NCBI GenBank assembly: GCA_023433655.1
Contig: JAEYUE010000005.1
Coordinates: 1 to 7,148 of the forward strand
Direction of reading: 5' to 3'
Source of the DNA: Pseudomonadota bacterium
GTDB taxonomy: Bacteria; Pseudomonadota; Alphaproteobacteria; Caulobacterales; Caulobacteraceae
Length of the DNA: 7,148 bases
How positions within the stretch are numbered: position 1 is the first letter of the stretch; each line of letters starts with the position of its first letter. Positions 5,853 to 7,148 of this stretch are shown here, in pieces. The translations under genes and the position numbers were made by a program. The notes beneath the pieces are model-generated. The model saw only the letters and a program-made list of their open reading frames with translations. It was not told the DNA's origin and made no database searches.

Positions 5853-5877
5853 GGACCCAAAGCCTCGCGGCGGCGTT
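5853..5877 (+). promoter_or_regulatory. EcfG-like promoter of the DUF3606 gene (one mismatch)
   Basis: GGACC (5853-5857) and CGTT (5874-5877) are separated by 16 bases, one substitution away from the EcfG consensus. The predicted start near 5884 leaves a leader of about 25 bases with the GAGGAG ribosome site before the ATG at 5910. Together with the exact minus-strand match at 5798-5822 it makes a back-to-back promoter pair. Confidence 0.5.
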
Positions 5878-5909
5878 CGACCTGAAACCGTACGTGAGGA
5901 GAGCCGGAC

Positions 5910-6107
5910 ATGGAGACCACCCCCGACGCCGCAGCGTCGCCCGCGGCCTGGACCCCGGCCCTGGGCGCCGCGACCGAATTTGAGGACGCCGAGGTGCTAC
6001 GTCTGGCCGAGACCTTCGCGGCGACTCCAGAGGCGGTCCGGCTGGCCGTCAGGCGGGTCGGGCCGGACTTCCGTCTTCTGCAGCGCGAACTGGGCGGTCG
6101 CCGGTGA
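5910..6107 (+). CDS. DUF3606-like small protein, 65 aa
   Basis: This 65-aa protein has a C-terminal half (from about FEDAEVLRLAETFAATPEAV through VRRVGPDFRLLQRELG, residues 24-63) that fits the DUF3606 pattern. In that pattern a short helix-turn-helix-like pair carries an LA..F..TPE..R.AV..VGP....L...L spacing. Function is unknown in the family; such proteins are common as short genes in alpha- and betaproteobacteria. The N-terminal 20 residues are Ala/Pro-rich and probably flexible. The start is well supported by GAGGAGAG 6 bases upstream. An EcfG-like promoter precedes it, and its stop overlaps the start of the next small ORF, suggesting co-translation. The DUF3606 assignment is from pattern memory, not a profile search. 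Confidence 0.75.
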   Translation: METTPDAAASPAAWTPALGAATEFEDAEVLRLAETFAATPEAVRLAVRRVGPDFRLLQRELGGRR

Positions 6108-6295
6108 TGGGCATGAGGACTCCCACCGACAAGGGCCGGCCCGTCCACGCCAACCAGGGGCTGGGCCAGCAGAGGGTCGGGGAGGAGTACGCCGGACCTC
6201 GTCAGAAGGACCCGCGTCCGCCCTCCGCGGGCGGCCCCGGAACCGGCTGCGGCGACGACGCCAGCACCAACGCCGAAAGCGAACGCCGGGGCTGA
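6107..6295 (+). CDS. Hypothetical small hydrophilic protein, about 62 aa, coupled to the DUF3606 gene
   Basis: I do not recognise this protein. Its ATG at 6107 overlaps the TGA of the DUF3606 gene (TGATG), the usual arrangement for translational coupling. A GTG at 6104 and an ATG at 6113 are alternative starts, and none has a strong ribosome site of its own. The product is rich in Gly, Pro, Arg, Asp and Gln, with one cysteine and no hydrophobic stretch (TPTDKGRPVHANQGLGQQR at about 4-22, then a GPGTGCGDDAS segment), so it is likely disordered. Third codon positions are mostly G or C, in keeping with translated genes here, but random frames in GC-rich DNA can look alike. A 7-bp inverted repeat follows 5 bases after the stop, as at an operon end. 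Confidence 0.5.
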   Translation: MGMRTPTDKGRPVHANQGLGQQRVGEEYAGPRQKDPRPPSAGGPGTGCGDDASTNAESERRG

Positions 6296-6300
6296 GTCGA

Positions 6301-6324
6301 CCGACCTGGCGCCCGAAAGGTCGG
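6301..6324 (+). terminator. Hairpin after the DUF3606/small-ORF pair
   Basis: CCGACCT (6301-6307) and AGGTCGG (6318-6324) are perfect 7-bp arms around a 10-base loop, beginning 5 bases after the stop of the 62-aa ORF. There is no T-tract (the 3' flank is AACCCCC), so termination would be of the weak or Rho-assisted kind. The right arm overlaps the GGAAC box of the putative gcd promoter, so it could instead have a regulatory role. Confidence 0.4.
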
Positions 6325-6347
6325 AACCCCCGCCGGTCCCGCCTGTT
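6323..6347 (+). promoter_or_regulatory. EcfG-like promoter of gcd (one mismatch)
   Basis: GGAAC (6323-6327) and TGTT (6344-6347) are separated by 16 bases. The upstream box is exact and the better-conserved GTT core is intact; only the leading C is T. The expected start near 6354 leaves a leader of about 29 bases before the gcd ATG. It shares the 16-base spacer with the two upstream matches. Confidence 0.5.
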
Positions 6348-6382
6348 CACGTCGTGGTGAAGCTGGCGGCGAGGGTGAGGAG

Positions 6383-7148
6383 ATGGCGCGGATCGAGAGA
6401 GGCGCGGGCCCCGGCGGGGTGGCGGTGCGGGTTCTTGCGGTTCTGTTCCTGGTCCTTGGAGCTGTGCTCGCCGGCGGCGGCGCCTGGCTGCTGTCGCTTG
6501 GGGGATCGTTCTACTACCTGTTCGCCGGGTTGGGGCTGATCGCCTCGGGCGTCATGCTGTGGCGGCTCCGCCTGATCGGGGCCTGGATCTATGTCGGCGT
6601 CTTCGTTCTCACGGTGGTGTGGGCGCTTTGGGAGGTCGGCCTGAATGGATGGGCCCTTGTGCCGCGCGTCGTCGCCCCGGCGGTGCTGCTGGTCCTCGTC
6701 ATCGCCGCCCTTCCGGCCCTCGACCGCCGCGGCGGGCGTATGGCCCTGGTCGGAGCCGCCGTGTTCGTCGTGGGAGCCCTGATCTCCGGCTTCGTCGTGG
6801 CGCAGGCGAACAGGCCGATGCCGCCCGCGGCAGCGAGCACGGCGGCCCTGCCGGCCATGTCCGAGCCCTCGCTCCACCAGGCGGGCGCCGACTGGCCCGC
6901 CTGGGGCGGGACCTACAGCGCCCGGCGCTTCTCGCCCCTGAGCCAGATCAACCGCGAGAACGTCGGTCAATTGCAGCGCGTCTGGACCTTCCGCACCGGT
7001 GACACGCCCGACGAGAAGTGGGGCGCCGAGACCACGCCGCTGAAGATCGGCGACACGGTCTATCTGTGCACCGCCCGCAACATCCTGATCGCGCTCGACG
7101 CCCGGACGGGCCGGCAGCGCTGGCGTTTCGATCCGCAGGTCTCGGATG
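6383..7148 (+). CDS. gcd: Membrane-bound PQQ-dependent glucose dehydrogenase (C-terminus outside window)
   Basis: These are the first 255 residues of the quinoprotein glucose dehydrogenase that oxidises D-glucose to gluconolactone on the periplasmic face and passes electrons to ubiquinone. Five hydrophobic helices (about 15-38, 41-60, 65-84, 93-110 and 119-140) form the N-terminal anchor typical of the membrane-bound enzyme, as opposed to the soluble type. A short linker follows, then the start of the PQQ beta-propeller: DWPAWGGTYSARRFSPLSQI at 170-189, ENVGQLQRVWTFRTGD at 192-207, ETTPLKIGDTVYLCT at 216-230 and NILIALDARTGRQRWRFDP at 233-251. These match the mGDH family block for block. The ATG at 6383 has GAGGGTGAGGAG directly upstream. 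Catalytic residues lie beyond the window. No pqq biosynthesis genes are visible. An EcfG-like promoter upstream suggests stress or stationary-phase expression. Other membrane PQQ dehydrogenases (quinate, inositol) share the layout but fit the early propeller less well. Confidence 0.92.
   Translation, partial: MARIERGAGPGGVAVRVLAVLFLVLGAVLAGGGAWLLSLGGSFYYLFAGLGLIASGVMLWRLRLIGAWIYVGVFVLTVVWALWEVGLNGWALVPRVVAPAVLLVLVIAALPALDRRGGRMALVGAAVFVVGALISGFVVAQANRPMPPAAASTAALPAMSEPSLHQAGADWPAWGGTYSARRFSPLSQINRENVGQLQRVWTFRTGDTPDEKWGAETTPLKIGDTVYLCTARNILIALDARTGRQRWRFDPQVSD

Overview
The window is very GC-rich, and its gene content points to an alphaproteobacterium, most likely Caulobacterales (Caulobacter/Brevundimonas type). 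The main pointer is a clear CpdR-type cell-cycle response regulator divergent from an N-formylglutamate amidohydrolase-family gene. A FixK/FNR-type operator and promoters of the alphaproteobacterial EcfG general-stress type agree with this. The genus is an inference.

Layout. (1) 1-968: the 5' part of an N-formylglutamate amidohydrolase-family gene on the minus strand (cut by the window edge), divergent from cpdR on the plus strand. (2) 969-1182: a short spacer with a housekeeping-like promoter, then a complete tRNA-Val(GAC) with encoded CCA. (3) 1205-3679: a complete P-type cation ATPase on the minus strand, convergent with the tRNA. (4) 3680-3873: a divergent promoter region with a FixK/FNR-like palindrome. 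(5) 3874-5034: a C5-cytosine DNA methyltransferase with no restriction enzyme beside it in the window. It converges to within 6 bp of (6) 5041-5463, a cytosolic Cys-rich four-helix-bundle copper-storage (Csp/DUF326) protein with 18 cysteines. (7) 5535-6295: a cluster of small genes. An 84-aa acidic disordered-looking protein (minus) is divergent from a DUF3606 protein (plus), whose stop overlaps the start of a 63-aa hydrophilic ORF. (8) 6383-end: the N-terminal 255 residues of the membrane-bound PQQ glucose dehydrogenase Gcd, cut by the window edge. No stretch longer than 300 bases lacks a gene; the largest gap is the 194-bp divergent region at 3680-3873.

How the parts may work together. The left side is core cell-cycle and housekeeping DNA. 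The right side looks like accessory stress and metal physiology. Its most interesting feature is a set of EcfG-like promoters. One is an exact GGAAC-N16-CGTT in front of the 84-aa gene, so close to its ATG that the mRNA would be leaderless. There are one-mismatch copies in front of the DUF3606 gene and gcd, and a weaker one in front of the copper-storage gene. If real, this is a small general-stress-response island linking two uncharacterised small proteins with periplasmic glucose oxidation and perhaps copper buffering. The P-type ATPase instead looks oxygen-regulated and carries an altered ion-binding site, so its substrate is open. I see no mobile element, CRISPR array or toxin-antitoxin system.
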